NCBI RefSeq assembly: GCF_016811915.1
Contig: NZ_CP069127.1
Span: 1,270,001-1,334,000, forward strand
DNA length: 64,000 nt
Direction of reading: 5' to 3'
Source of the DNA: Brevibacillus choshinensis
Lineage (GTDB): Bacteria > Bacillota > Bacilli > Brevibacillales > Brevibacillaceae
Positions 25,436-33,818 of this stretch are shown here, one piece after another. How positions within the stretch are numbered: the first letter of the stretch is position 1; each line of letters starts with the position of its first letter. Made by a program: the position numbers and the translations under genes. The notes under the pieces are model-generated. The model made no database searches, had not been told where the DNA came from, and worked only from the letters and a program-made list of their open reading frames with translations.

Positions 25436-26326
25436 ATGTTGAAATCGTCTTTTCACAATGCCCGGTCTGCACTCCCTTTCATCCTTCCGGCCCTTTTGCT
25501 CATCGTGCTGTTTGTATTTCTCCCGATTCTCTTCAATCTGTACTACAGCATGTTTCGATGGAGCGCATTTGAGAGGAATGGGGTTTTTGTCGGGTTGGAT
25601 TATTACGTCAAACTGTTTCAGGACCCTATCTTTTACACAGCTCTGAAAAACAACTCGCTCTATGCTGTCATCTCCCTCTTGTTTCAAGTGGGAGGGGGTT
25701 TGGTGATTGCGGCTATCCTGGAGGAAAAGGTGATCAGGCGCTGGCAGCCTCTTTTTCGGACCGTGTTTTTTCTCCCGGCTGTCATCTCGATCTCGGTGGT
25801 GGGTCTCATGTGGCAGCTGTTGTACAATCCGGAAATCGGTCTGATCAATGGAGCCTTGAAGGCCATCGGTCAAACCCAGTGGATGCACTCCTGGCTGGGG
25901 GACAGCAAGACAGCCATTTATGCGGTGGTGGCCGTTTCACAGTGGCAATATACCGGGTACATGACCATGCTTTTTTTGATCGCGATGCACAAGATTCCTG
26001 GAGAATTGTATGAAGCCGCGATGATTGACGGAGCCAATCGCCTTCGGACTTTCTTTCATATCACCATTCCGCAGCTGCGAGAAATGATTCTCGTAGGAAG
26101 CATGATCACGGTCATCGGAGCCTTCAAGGTATTTGATGAGGTGTACGTGATGACCTTCGGGGGGCCGGGCCGTTCCACGGAAGTGCTGGGCACCATGCTG
26201 TACCGGGCGGCGTTTCGCAACGATGAAATGGGCTACGCCTCGACAATCGGCACCGCAATCTTTGTGATCACGCTAGGCTTGTCGCTCCTGCAAATGCGAC
26301 TCGCAAAAACGGGCCAGGAGGTGTAA
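25436..26326 (+). CDS. ABC sugar permease, first subunit (FrlN-like)
   Basis: A 296-residue membrane protein with six segments of the MalF/LacF type. The coupling loop EAAMIDGANRLRTFFHITIPQLRE contains the EAA signature that binds the ATPase. ATG 25436 is preceded by AGGAGGGAG; a start at 25406 would add a poor leader. It sits 57 bp after the binding protein and 7 bp before the second permease, with which it forms the channel. Confidence 0.93.
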   Translation: MLKSSFHNARSALPFILPALLLIVLFVFLPILFNLYYSMFRWSAFERNGVFVGLDYYVKLFQDPIFYTALKNNSLYAVISLLFQVGGGLVIAAILEEKVIRRWQPLFRTVFFLPAVISISVVGLMWQLLYNPEIGLINGALKAIGQTQWMHSWLGDSKTAIYAVVAVSQWQYTGYMTMLFLIAMHKIPGELYEAAMIDGANRLRTFFHITIPQLREMILVGSMITVIGAFKVFDEVYVMTFGGPGRSTEVLGTMLYRAAFRNDEMGYASTIGTAIFVITLGLSLLQMRLAKTGQEV

Positions 26327-26333
26327 GAAACCT

Positions 26334-27161
26334 ATGACAGCTATGCAAAAAATATATCGCGCAGCGATCTGGCTGTGGTTTGCCGCCTATGCGCTCTGCA
26401 TCCTGTATCCGTTGTTCTGGCTTGCGATGAACGGCTTCAAATCCAACCGCAATTTTTTCCTGGACCCATGGGGACTGCCGGACAAATGGCTCTGGAAAAA
26501 TTACGTCTCTGCCTGGGATGCGGGAGTGGGTCAATACTTTCTGAACAGCGCATTCGTCACGGTGGTCTCCGTCCTGCTTGTCCTTGTCTTGGGCTCGATG
26601 GCTGCCTATGGACTGAGTCGCTTTCGCTTCAGAGGGGCAAATCTTCTGCTGCTTATCGTGGTGAGCGGGTTGATGCTGGCACCACAGGTGAGCCTGATTT
26701 CCCTGTACAAAATGCTCCAGATGATCGGTCTGTACAATACCCGCTGGGCGTTGATTGTGACGTATGTCGCATTTCAGCTGCCGTTTTCGATCTTCCTCAT
26801 GCGATCCTATTTTTTATCCATCCCGAGAGAGCTGGAGGAGTCTGCGACGATTGACGGCTGCAGCACCTGGCAAGTTTACTGGCATATCATCCTGCCGATG
26901 GGAAAACCCATTCTGGCTTCTGCGGCTCTGCTGACAGGGATGAACGTGTGGAATGAATTCATGTTCGCGATGGTGTTCATCGAGGATTCCGCACTTCGGA
27001 CGATTCCAGTGGGCCTCATGAATCTGAGGAGTCAGCTGAATACCGATTTCGGCGTCCAATTGGCAGGGCTGGCCATCTCTGCAATCCCGATGATTGTCAT
27101 GTTCATCCTGTTTCAGAAGCAATTTGTCCGGGGGATGATGGCGGGGAGCGTGAAAGGATAA
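26334..27161 (+). CDS. ABC sugar permease, second subunit (FrlM-like)
   Basis: A 275-residue MalG-type permease with six segments and the coupling motif EESATIDGCSTWQVYWHIILP. The C-terminus FVRGMMAGSVKG is typical of the family. A ribosome site GGAGGTG lies within the end of the preceding gene. It forms the heterodimeric channel with the first permease. The ATP-binding subunit is not in the locus. Confidence 0.93.
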   Translation: MTAMQKIYRAAIWLWFAAYALCILYPLFWLAMNGFKSNRNFFLDPWGLPDKWLWKNYVSAWDAGVGQYFLNSAFVTVVSVLLVLVLGSMAAYGLSRFRFRGANLLLLIVVSGLMLAPQVSLISLYKMLQMIGLYNTRWALIVTYVAFQLPFSIFLMRSYFLSIPRELEESATIDGCSTWQVYWHIILPMGKPILASAALLTGMNVWNEFMFAMVFIEDSALRTIPVGLMNLRSQLNTDFGVQLAGLAISAIPMIVMFILFQKQFVRGMMAGSVKG

Positions 27162-27218
27162 GCCACAAAAAGGCTCATGCATGTGCAGCAATTACTCTAA
27201 CGATACGAGGAGGGGCAG

Positions 27219-28052
27219 ATGGGAGCAATCAAGCGCTCGCAAATCACGGGAATGAACTTTCATTACCTGCATTATCCGCTGACCTATTTTTTGGATTCCA
27301 TGGTCCGATTTCACATGGAGCAAATCGAATTATGGGGAGCGGCTCCGCATCTTTACGTAGAGGATTTGTCGCTGACTGAGATCAAAAATATCCGACGTGA
27401 GATTGAGAGTCGCGGTCTGAAAGTCGTCTGCTTCACGCCGGAGCAATGCATGTATCCGATTAATCTCGCAGCCAAGGAGCAGGCCATCCGGGAGAGGAGC
27501 AGGAGGTATTTTGAAAAGTCGATAGAGGCAAGCGCCGAACTTCAGTCAGAGCTCGTATTGGTGACCGCGGGATGGGGCTACCGAAACGAAAGCAGGGAAG
27601 AGGCGTGGAAGCGCGCCTGCGACTCCTTGCAGCAGCTTGCCGAATATGCCAGCCAGAGGGGGATCACGCTTGCTTTGGAGCCGCTGCAGCCAGTCGAGTC
27701 CAATCTCGTCTGCAACCTGACCGATTTGGCAGAAATGCTGCGTGCAATAGGGTCCCCAGCCGTGAAAGGAATGGTGGACACGGTCGCGATGGCTGTTGAA
27801 GGCGAGGACCTGAATCGCTATTTCGAACGTTTGGGGGAAAACCTCGCACACATCCATCTGGTGGACGGAAAGCCGGGTGGACATTTGGCCTGGGGGGACG
27901 GGAATCTGCCACTGGCTTCCTATATGGACATACTCGAGCGATGCGGGTACACAGGGGCATTGTCGCTGGAATTTACCTCTTCTCAGTATTTGATGGAGCC
28001 GGATAAAGCGGTAGAAGCATCGCTTCGGCAGCTGGGAGCGTTTGTGGTGTAG
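27219..28052 (+). CDS. Sugar phosphate isomerase/epimerase, FrlC-like
   Basis: A 277-residue TIM-barrel epimerase. The arrangement MEQIELWGAAPHLY, VVCFTPEQCMYPINLA, LALEPLQPVESNLVCNLTDL, GMVDTVAMAVEG and LAHIHLVDGKP closely follows Escherichia coli FrlC, including Glu, Asp and His metal ligands. FrlC interconverts fructoselysine and psicoselysine at C3. Its presence suggests that C3-epimeric fructosamines are also used. ATG has GAGGAGGGG upstream. It follows the permease by 57 bp and precedes a second SIS deglycase. Confidence 0.88.
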   Translation: MGAIKRSQITGMNFHYLHYPLTYFLDSMVRFHMEQIELWGAAPHLYVEDLSLTEIKNIRREIESRGLKVVCFTPEQCMYPINLAAKEQAIRERSRRYFEKSIEASAELQSELVLVTAGWGYRNESREEAWKRACDSLQQLAEYASQRGITLALEPLQPVESNLVCNLTDLAEMLRAIGSPAVKGMVDTVAMAVEGEDLNRYFERLGENLAHIHLVDGKPGGHLAWGDGNLPLASYMDILERCGYTGALSLEFTSSQYLMEPDKAVEASLRQLGAFVV

Positions 28053-28084
28053 AAGAAATATGGATCTACAGGGAGGAGAAACAC

Positions 28085-29053
28085 ATGCTGAATGAAATGG
28101 TGACACGTGTGCTTGAGGAGTTTAAGCGTCGGGAGATCGAAAAAGTGTTCCTGGTCGGGTGCGGCGGTTCATCTGCGCTCATGTACGCGAGCAAATACGC
28201 CATGGACCACGAAGCCAAAACCATTGATTCTGATTTATACAGCTCCAATGAATTTATCCACCGCCATCCAGCAAAGCTGGGGGAAAAATCCCTCGTCATT
28301 CTCTGCTCGCACTACGGGAAAACCCCGGAAACGGTGAATGCTGCACGCTTTGCCAGAGAAAAAGGAGCACTGACGGTCTCGCTTACCTATGAGCCGGATT
28401 CCCCCTTGGCAGAGGCATCCGAATTCGTCATCCTGTATCAGGAAGGCAAAGAGCATCCTTTTTTGAACGATGCACACGCGATCATGTACGAATTGGTCTT
28501 CGGTCTTTTGCACATCAAAGAAGGCAATCCAAAGTACGATGCATTGATCGAAGCTCTGTCTCATTTGCGGCCGGTGATCGAAAAAGCGAAGGAGCAGGCT
28601 CTCCCGGCAGCCCAAGCCTTTGGCCGCGCCTATCAGGACGCCACGAACATCTATACCATGGCCAGCGGTGCCAACTACGGAATCGCCTACTGGTTCGCGA
28701 TCTGCATTCTCATGGAAATGCAGTGGATTCATTCCCACGCCATTCATGCAGGAGAGTATTTTCACGGGCCTTTCGAAATATTGGATAAAGAGGTGCCCAT
28801 GATCCAGCTCGTCGGTCTCGACGAAACTCGCCCCCTCGAAGAGCGTTCCCTCGGTTTTTCCCGCCAGTATGGAGACAACATCATCACCCTGGATGCCAAA
28901 GATTTCGATCTGACTGGGGTGGACGATCGGGTGAAGGGTTATATCGCACCACTCGTTCTGCATCGGGTCTTGCGGGTCTATGCGGAAGAGTTGGCTCATG
29001 CTCGCAACCATCCTCTCACCACGCGCAGGTACATGTGGAAAGTGGCGTATTGA
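28085..29053 (+). CDS. SIS-domain deglycase, FrlB-like (second copy)
   Basis: A 322-residue two-SIS protein. FLVGCGGSSALMYASKYAM and LCSHYGKTPETVNAA form domain 1; MEMQWIHSHAIHAGEYFHGPFEILD in domain 2 carries the catalytic Glu and His region. It is clearly paralogous to the first SIS gene but differs in the active-site motif (HAGEYFHGPFE against HAAEFFHGTLE), closer to Escherichia coli FrlB. Two deglycases in one locus suggest two phosphorylated substrates. GGGAGG precedes the ATG. Confidence 0.9.
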   Translation: MLNEMVTRVLEEFKRREIEKVFLVGCGGSSALMYASKYAMDHEAKTIDSDLYSSNEFIHRHPAKLGEKSLVILCSHYGKTPETVNAARFAREKGALTVSLTYEPDSPLAEASEFVILYQEGKEHPFLNDAHAIMYELVFGLLHIKEGNPKYDALIEALSHLRPVIEKAKEQALPAAQAFGRAYQDATNIYTMASGANYGIAYWFAICILMEMQWIHSHAIHAGEYFHGPFEILDKEVPMIQLVGLDETRPLEERSLGFSRQYGDNIITLDAKDFDLTGVDDRVKGYIAPLVLHRVLRVYAEELAHARNHPLTTRRYMWKVAY

Positions 29054-29146
29054 TCGATCGAAATAGAAAAACAAGCGCCTCGTGCTGCAGAAAAGAGTAT
29101 AGTCTTGGGGGCAGGGTGCGCCGCTGGGCAGAGGAGGAGAGAAACC

Positions 29147-29830
29147 TTGATCAAAGGGATTGTTTTTGACTTCGATGGTCTTATCCTGGATACGGAAACG
29201 GTCTGGTATCACTCGTTTCGTGAAGCTCTTGAGCAGTACCGGCTGGAATTGACGTTGGAGACGTTTGCTTCCTTTGTGGGCACGCATGGAGCGGCATTCG
29301 ATCAGCACCTCATGAAAGTGGCTGGGAATCAGCAAAAGATGGAAGACATCAAGCGGATCGCCAACGAAATCCATCAAGATAAGATCAGGAGTGTTCAAGC
29401 GAGGGAAGGGGTGCGTGACTATTTGGAGGCGGCCGTGGACCTCGGTCTGCGAATTGGTCTTGCCTCCAGCTCGAGTAGGGAGTGGGTCGAGAGATTTCTT
29501 CGGCAGCTTCAGCTTCTCTCGTATTTTGAAGTGATCAAAACGGCGGATGATGTGGTGAGAGTCAAACCGGACCCGGAGCTGTACGTGCAAGCCGTGCATG
29601 CCCTTCGCTTGCAGTCGGATGAGGTACTTGCTTTTGAAGACTCTGCTGCGGGTGCAAAGGCGGCTAAGGCTGCAGGGCTGCACTGCGTGATCGTGCCCAA
29701 TCCTGTCACAATGGATCTGATTTTTGAGAACTATGACTTGCGCATAGAATCGATGGCCCAGCATTCGCTGACACATGTCTTGGCGAAGCTGGATGGGCAG
29801 TGGAGTGCAGACTCTCGTGGCTCCTTTTGA
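29147..29830 (+). CDS. HAD-superfamily phosphatase / phosphoglucomutase-like
   Basis: A 227-residue HAD hydrolase of the beta-phosphoglucomutase subgroup. FDFDGLILDTE contains the nucleophile and acid Asp; LASSSSREWVERFL gives motif II; VKPDPELY motif III; LAFEDSAAGAKAAKAAG motif IV. A helical cap lies at about 15-85. It starts with TTG because GGAGGAG lies upstream. Its 3' end overlaps the MFS gene. It could release phosphate from a sugar phosphate made in this pathway, but the substrate is unknown. Confidence 0.9.
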   Translation: MIKGIVFDFDGLILDTETVWYHSFREALEQYRLELTLETFASFVGTHGAAFDQHLMKVAGNQQKMEDIKRIANEIHQDKIRSVQAREGVRDYLEAAVDLGLRIGLASSSSREWVERFLRQLQLLSYFEVIKTADDVVRVKPDPELYVQAVHALRLQSDEVLAFEDSAAGAKAAKAAGLHCVIVPNPVTMDLIFENYDLRIESMAQHSLTHVLAKLDGQWSADSRGSF

Positions 29831-30998
29831 GAGAAAGATCCTATTCATCTCCCTCGCCGGCATGCTGTTCTTTGGTTCGATCGATTCGCTGCGGAGCATC
29901 GTGACTCCTCTGATCCAGGAGGACCTGAACCTGACCTATCTTGAGCTGAGCGGTGCGTTTTCGCTCGGATCGTTTGGTTATTTGGCAGGTTCTTTTCTGG
30001 GAGGGCTTCTTGTTGACAACAGGGGCTTGAAGCTCGTCACTTTGTGGGGAGGACTCCTCATTGCAGCAGGGATGCTTCTGTACATGTGCGTAGAAAACTA
30101 CTGTCTATTCGCGGTTGGCTTCATCTTGGCGGGAATCGGAGGAGGTGTCCTGGAGATCGGAATTAATGGGGCCGTTCCTGCCATTTCTGAATCAATCGAG
30201 GATCAGGCGAGATATTTCAACTGGCTGCACGGTTTTTACGGCGTCGGAGCGTCCGGTCTCCCGCTCCTCGGCATTTTGATCCTGCAGCGATTTCCGGATT
30301 GGCGGAATGGGTTTTGGCTGGAGTTGGCTCTTCTCGGCTTCATCCTGGCGTTTGTCATTTGCTTTCGATACGGCCAAGTGACGACGAAGAGGCGAGTGTC
30401 GGATCGAAAAGCAATGAGGATCGTAAGTGCGGAAGGATCAATCAAGCTCGCGGGATTGCTTTTCGCCATCATGGTGTATGTCATGGCGGAAGTTGGTTTC
30501 GCTACATGGCTCCCGACTTATCTGGTTCAAGTCAGGCATCTGCCCCTGACAGAAGGGGCCTTGTACTTGTCTGGCTTTTATTTGGTTTTTACAGCAGGTC
30601 GCTTGAGTGCACACTGGTGGATCAACCGAATTGGGCAAGAGAAAGCAGTCATGGTCAGTTCGATTCTCGCCGTACTGATTGTTGGAGCTGCAATCCTTTG
30701 GACAGATCAGGCAACTCTTCCCTTGCTCGTCGTGGCAGGAATCTGCTTTGCGGCGATTTTCCCGACGATAGCAGCCATTGCTTGTCATCTGTATGCGGAC
30801 CGGGCAGGGAAGGTTCTCGGATACCTGTTTACGGCTTCGGGTGTAGGTGCATTGGTGAGTAACGGTTTGATTGGTGTTGTCGCCAATGCATATGGCATCG
30901 AAACCGCTTTTTCTCTCATTATTGGCTTTCTGGCATGCGTGTTCGTCATCATGTTCGCGGTGATCCGTTCGAATGTGAGGCAATCAACAAACGGGTGA
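29805..30998 (+). CDS. MFS transporter
   Basis: About 397 residues with 12 membrane segments. GGLLVDNRGLKLVTLWGG is the loop 2-3 motif, and GFILAGIGGGVLEIGINGAV resembles the FucP/GlcP sugar-proton symporter group. The gene overlaps the HAD gene by 26 bp. GTG 29805 and GTG 29817 are both possible starts; neither has a strong site, and translation may be coupled to the HAD gene. It is the last gene of the fructosamine-type locus and may import a related sugar or export a product. Confidence 0.85.
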   Translation: MQTLVAPFERKILFISLAGMLFFGSIDSLRSIVTPLIQEDLNLTYLELSGAFSLGSFGYLAGSFLGGLLVDNRGLKLVTLWGGLLIAAGMLLYMCVENYCLFAVGFILAGIGGGVLEIGINGAVPAISESIEDQARYFNWLHGFYGVGASGLPLLGILILQRFPDWRNGFWLELALLGFILAFVICFRYGQVTTKRRVSDRKAMRIVSAEGSIKLAGLLFAIMVYVMAEVGFATWLPTYLVQVRHLPLTEGALYLSGFYLVFTAGRLSAHWWINRIGQEKAVMVSSILAVLIVGAAILWTDQATLPLLVVAGICFAAIFPTIAAIACHLYADRAGKVLGYLFTASGVGALVSNGLIGVVANAYGIETAFSLIIGFLACVFVIMFAVIRSNVRQSTNG

Positions 30999-31029
30999 AC
31001 GCATTGTCGGGTGGCTATGCTTCAAAACG

Positions 31030-31057
31030 GGCTGCCGGTTATGAATCGGCAGCCTTT
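31030..31057. terminator. Terminator between convergent MFS and aldo/keto reductase
   Basis: GGCTGCCG (31030-31037) and CGGCAGCC (31047-31054) form a perfect stem followed by TTT. Confidence 0.72.
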
Positions 31058-31075
31058 GCTCAGCGGTTGGGCCGT

Positions 31076-31978
31076 TTATCGGTGCAGCTCGTATCGGCTG
31101 GCTTTGCTGAAGCTGCGGATCGCTGCGATCTCTTCCGCGGTCAACGGCGGCACGTTCACTGCCTCGATATTTTGCAGGAGCTGCTCACGTGAGCTGGCTC
31201 CGGGAATAACGGTGGCGACAGCCGGATGGCTAAGCGAATAACGGATAGCCAGCTGCGACATGCTGCGCGTACGGTTCACCAGAGGCGCCAACTTCTCTCG
31301 TACGGCTACGATCTCTTCCATGCTGTAGTCCAGGTATCCTTTTGCTACCTTCTTATTCTCAGCAAGCGCTCCGCTGGCCACCGGCCCCCGAGCTATGACA
31401 CTGATGCCTCGCGCCTGGAGCATGGGCAACACTTCTTCTTCTGCGCGGCGGTCAAGAATGGAGTACTGGTTCATCACGCTTACGATGGATGAGCGTGCAG
31501 CATATTCACGAATCACATTGGGACGTATGGAAGAGATGCCGTAATGCCGGATGACCCCTTCCCGCTTCAGCTGTTCGAATGCTTCAATCGTCTCGTCAAT
31601 CGGATCATCCAGCGTGCCCCCATGCAGCTGATAGAGATCGATGTAATCCGTCTGCAGCCTTCTCAAGCTTTCTTTTACAGCGGATAAAATGTACGCTTTC
31701 GATGGATCCCATACCCAGCCATCCTGCCCGGGAATGCGCCGATTGCCCACTTTTGTCGCCAGAATGACTTTGTCACGGCGCCCCTGTATCGCTTTTCCCA
31801 CCAGCTCTTCATTCCGTCCCGCTTCATATAAATCTGAGGTATCCAAAAAATTGATGCCACGCTCCAGCGCCTCTTGAATAAGAGCAACAGCTTTTGTCTC
31901 ATCCGTCCCTACCGTCATACAGCCGAAGCCGACCTCGGTGACCATGAGATCGGAAGAACCTAAGCGGGTGGTTTTCAT
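31076..31978 (-). CDS. Aldo/keto reductase
   Basis: A 300-residue NAD(P)H-dependent reductase with TIM-barrel fold. The catalytic tetrad is visible as Asp in NFLDTSDLYE with its Tyr, Lys in VILATKVGN, and His in YQLHGG. AVATVIPGASSREQLLQN is the cofactor loop. It resembles the YtbE/AKR11-like class acting on aldehydes and ketones. The gene is alone on the minus strand; AAAGGAG lies upstream of the ATG. No link to the neighbouring loci can be seen. Confidence 0.92.
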   Translation of the reverse strand: MKTTRLGSSDLMVTEVGFGCMTVGTDETKAVALIQEALERGINFLDTSDLYEAGRNEELVGKAIQGRRDKVILATKVGNRRIPGQDGWVWDPSKAYILSAVKESLRRLQTDYIDLYQLHGGTLDDPIDETIEAFEQLKREGVIRHYGISSIRPNVIREYAARSSIVSVMNQYSILDRRAEEEVLPMLQARGISVIARGPVASGALAENKKVAKGYLDYSMEEIVAVREKLAPLVNRTRSMSQLAIRYSLSHPAVATVIPGASSREQLLQNIEAVNVPPLTAEEIAAIRSFSKASRYELHR

Positions 31979-32285
31979 TTGGAGAATTCGCTCCTTTCCG
32001 TGGTACGATTACATTGATTATACAAGATGCCTTTCCATGAAATCCAAGAATGTATAGGGGAATCGACACGAACCTGGCCCCCGTGTGATTGAGCTTTTCA
32101 GGCAATTTATTTTCGTAGAACATTTTATATCTTGTAAATTTTTAGATTTATCCTAAAATAATGAATAATTGGTCCTATTTGATTTTTTTGCTTCCAATCA
32201 CGTTACTCTCACTCTACTCTCGTGGAAGCTGATAGATCTTGGGCTGAAGATAACGATAAATATGGTAAGAGGGGGATTCAAGCAG
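31979..32285 (+). promoter_or_regulatory. Intergenic region with possible promoter of the binding-protein gene
   Basis: No gene found in these 307 bases. A possible sigma-A promoter on the + strand is TTGTAA near 32134, 16 bp, TAAAAT near 32156. The rest is AT-rich without clear structure. Confidence 0.35.
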
Positions 32286-33530
32286 ATGAAAAAACGAGTT
32301 CAACTTGGCTTTCTATCAGCAGCATTGGTTGCAAGCATCGCACTCACAGGCTGTGCCGGCTCAAACAATGCGGGAGGCAATGCAAGCGGCGGGTCTGCTT
32401 CGGGCACGCAAGGCTCCACAGGTGAAGGAAGCGGTGCTGCCCAAAATGGAGGGAAAATTCTCATTGCAACACAGAGTCCTCTTTCGGGGTCCCAGTCCGC
32501 TCAAGGTGATTCCATCAAGAGCGGTGCCGAATATGCGCTTAAAATGAAAAAAGAAGATTTTAAGAAATTGGGCTTCGATTTGCAACTGCTGCCCCAGGAT
32601 GACCAAGCCGATCCGAAAATCGGGGTTTCCAACGCGGAGATGCTTATATCCAACCCTGACGTGCTTGGTGTCGTGGGTCACTTGAACACGGGAGTGGCCA
32701 TCCCATCTTCTGTAAAGTATGAAGAGGGCAAACTTGTCATGGTATCGCCGGCCAATACAGGTGTGAAGTTAACGGAAGAAGGCAAGAAGACAGTCCACCG
32801 CATATGCGCACGCGATGACTCGCAAGGTCCTAAAGCAGCCATGTATGCCAAAAACACACTCAATGTCAAACAAGTTTTTATCATGCACGATAAAACAGCT
32901 TACGGTCAAGGTCTGGCCGATCAGGTGAAAATGCAGTTTGAAAAAGACGGTGTAGCCGTGTTGGGCTATGAAGGGATAACTGCTGGCGAGAAGGATTACT
33001 CTGCGGTTCTCACTCAGATCACTTCGAAGAATCCGGACTTAATCTTCTTCGGCGGTATGTACCCTGAAGGTGGCATTCTCATTAAGCAAGCCCGGGAAAA
33101 AGGGTATAAAGGCTATTTCATGGGCGGAGATGGATTCGACAACTCGGATATGATCAAGATTGCTGGTGAAGCGGTCGACGGAGTGATCTTTACTTCCGTA
33201 GCGGGTGACGTATCGCAAACCGAAGAAGGTAAAAAGTGGGGAGAGGAATACAAAAAGGCAACGAACAAACCTCTGGAAGCCTTTTCCGTTTACGGTTATG
33301 ATGCGATGAATGTTCTCTTGCACGGTGTGGAGGAAGCCATTAAAGCCAATGGCGGCAAGAAGCCAACTCGTGAACAGGTGTTGGAAGCTGTTCATAAGAC
33401 AAAAGACTTCCAGGGACAATTCACGAAGGTTACATTTGATGAAAAAGGCGATAACGAATTTGCTGACGTGTTTATTTACAAGTACGAAAAAGATAAGGAT
33501 AAATCTGTTTTTGTCGGCAAGGCAGAATAG
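32286..33530 (+). CDS. Branched-chain amino-acid-type ABC binding lipoprotein
   Basis: A 414-residue type I periplasmic-binding-fold lipoprotein (LivJ/LivK/amidase family). The signal ends in ALTGC, followed by a Gly/Ser/Asn-rich linker. ILIATQSPLSGSQSAQGDSIKSG is the N-lobe ligand region, VMVSPANTG follows, and VYGYDAMNVLL closes the C-lobe. ATG 32286 has GAGGGGG upstream; the long upstream frame is not real. The permease and ATPase genes are absent, so it is an orphan. It precedes the putrescine genes but is separated by a terminator and a sigma-54 promoter. Confidence 0.9.
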   Translation: MKKRVQLGFLSAALVASIALTGCAGSNNAGGNASGGSASGTQGSTGEGSGAAQNGGKILIATQSPLSGSQSAQGDSIKSGAEYALKMKKEDFKKLGFDLQLLPQDDQADPKIGVSNAEMLISNPDVLGVVGHLNTGVAIPSSVKYEEGKLVMVSPANTGVKLTEEGKKTVHRICARDDSQGPKAAMYAKNTLNVKQVFIMHDKTAYGQGLADQVKMQFEKDGVAVLGYEGITAGEKDYSAVLTQITSKNPDLIFFGGMYPEGGILIKQAREKGYKGYFMGGDGFDNSDMIKIAGEAVDGVIFTSVAGDVSQTEEGKKWGEEYKKATNKPLEAFSVYGYDAMNVLLHGVEEAIKANGGKKPTREQVLEAVHKTKDFQGQFTKVTFDEKGDNEFADVFIYKYEKDKDKSVFVGKAE

Positions 33531-33561
33531 AATCTGTCTACATGCAACACTTCATCTACAC

Positions 33562-33593
33562 GGGGGCGGCACGCGGGTGCATGCCCCTTTTTT
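33562..33593 (+). terminator. Terminator after binding-protein gene
   Basis: GGGGC (33563-33567) pairs with GCCCC (33583-33587), with inner GCAC/GTGC pairs, followed by six T. Confidence 0.75.
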
Positions 33594-33760
33594 GTGCGCA
33601 TTCCCGGCTTTGAGAATAAATACGCTTCTCTCCATTTATCCTCTCTCTCACCCTACAGTTGCAGCAACCGACTTCTCAAAAATGAGAGGAGGATTCTCAC
33701 TTTGCTGCTGCATGTTCTGGAATTCGGGGCAATTTCCTCATCTTATGGCATTCCGGCTCA

Positions 33761-33776
33761 TGGCATCATTCTTGCT
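33761..33776 (+). promoter_or_regulatory. Sigma-54 promoter of the patA operon
   Basis: TGGCAT, 5 bp, TTGCT matches the -24/-12 consensus with exact spacing. Transcription should start near 33787. Inverted repeats TTGCAGCAA (about 33660) and TTCTCA-TGAGA (about 33675) lie upstream and may be activator sites. Confidence 0.82.
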
Positions 33777-33818
33777 ATTTGTAACAGATTGTAAATACAG
33801 ATGAGGATGGTGGATAGC

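Noticed and set aside
28235..29899. 554-codon minus-strand frame across the second SIS and HAD genes
   Set aside because: Both genes on the plus strand have complete catalytic motifs and ribosome sites. The minus frame has neither.
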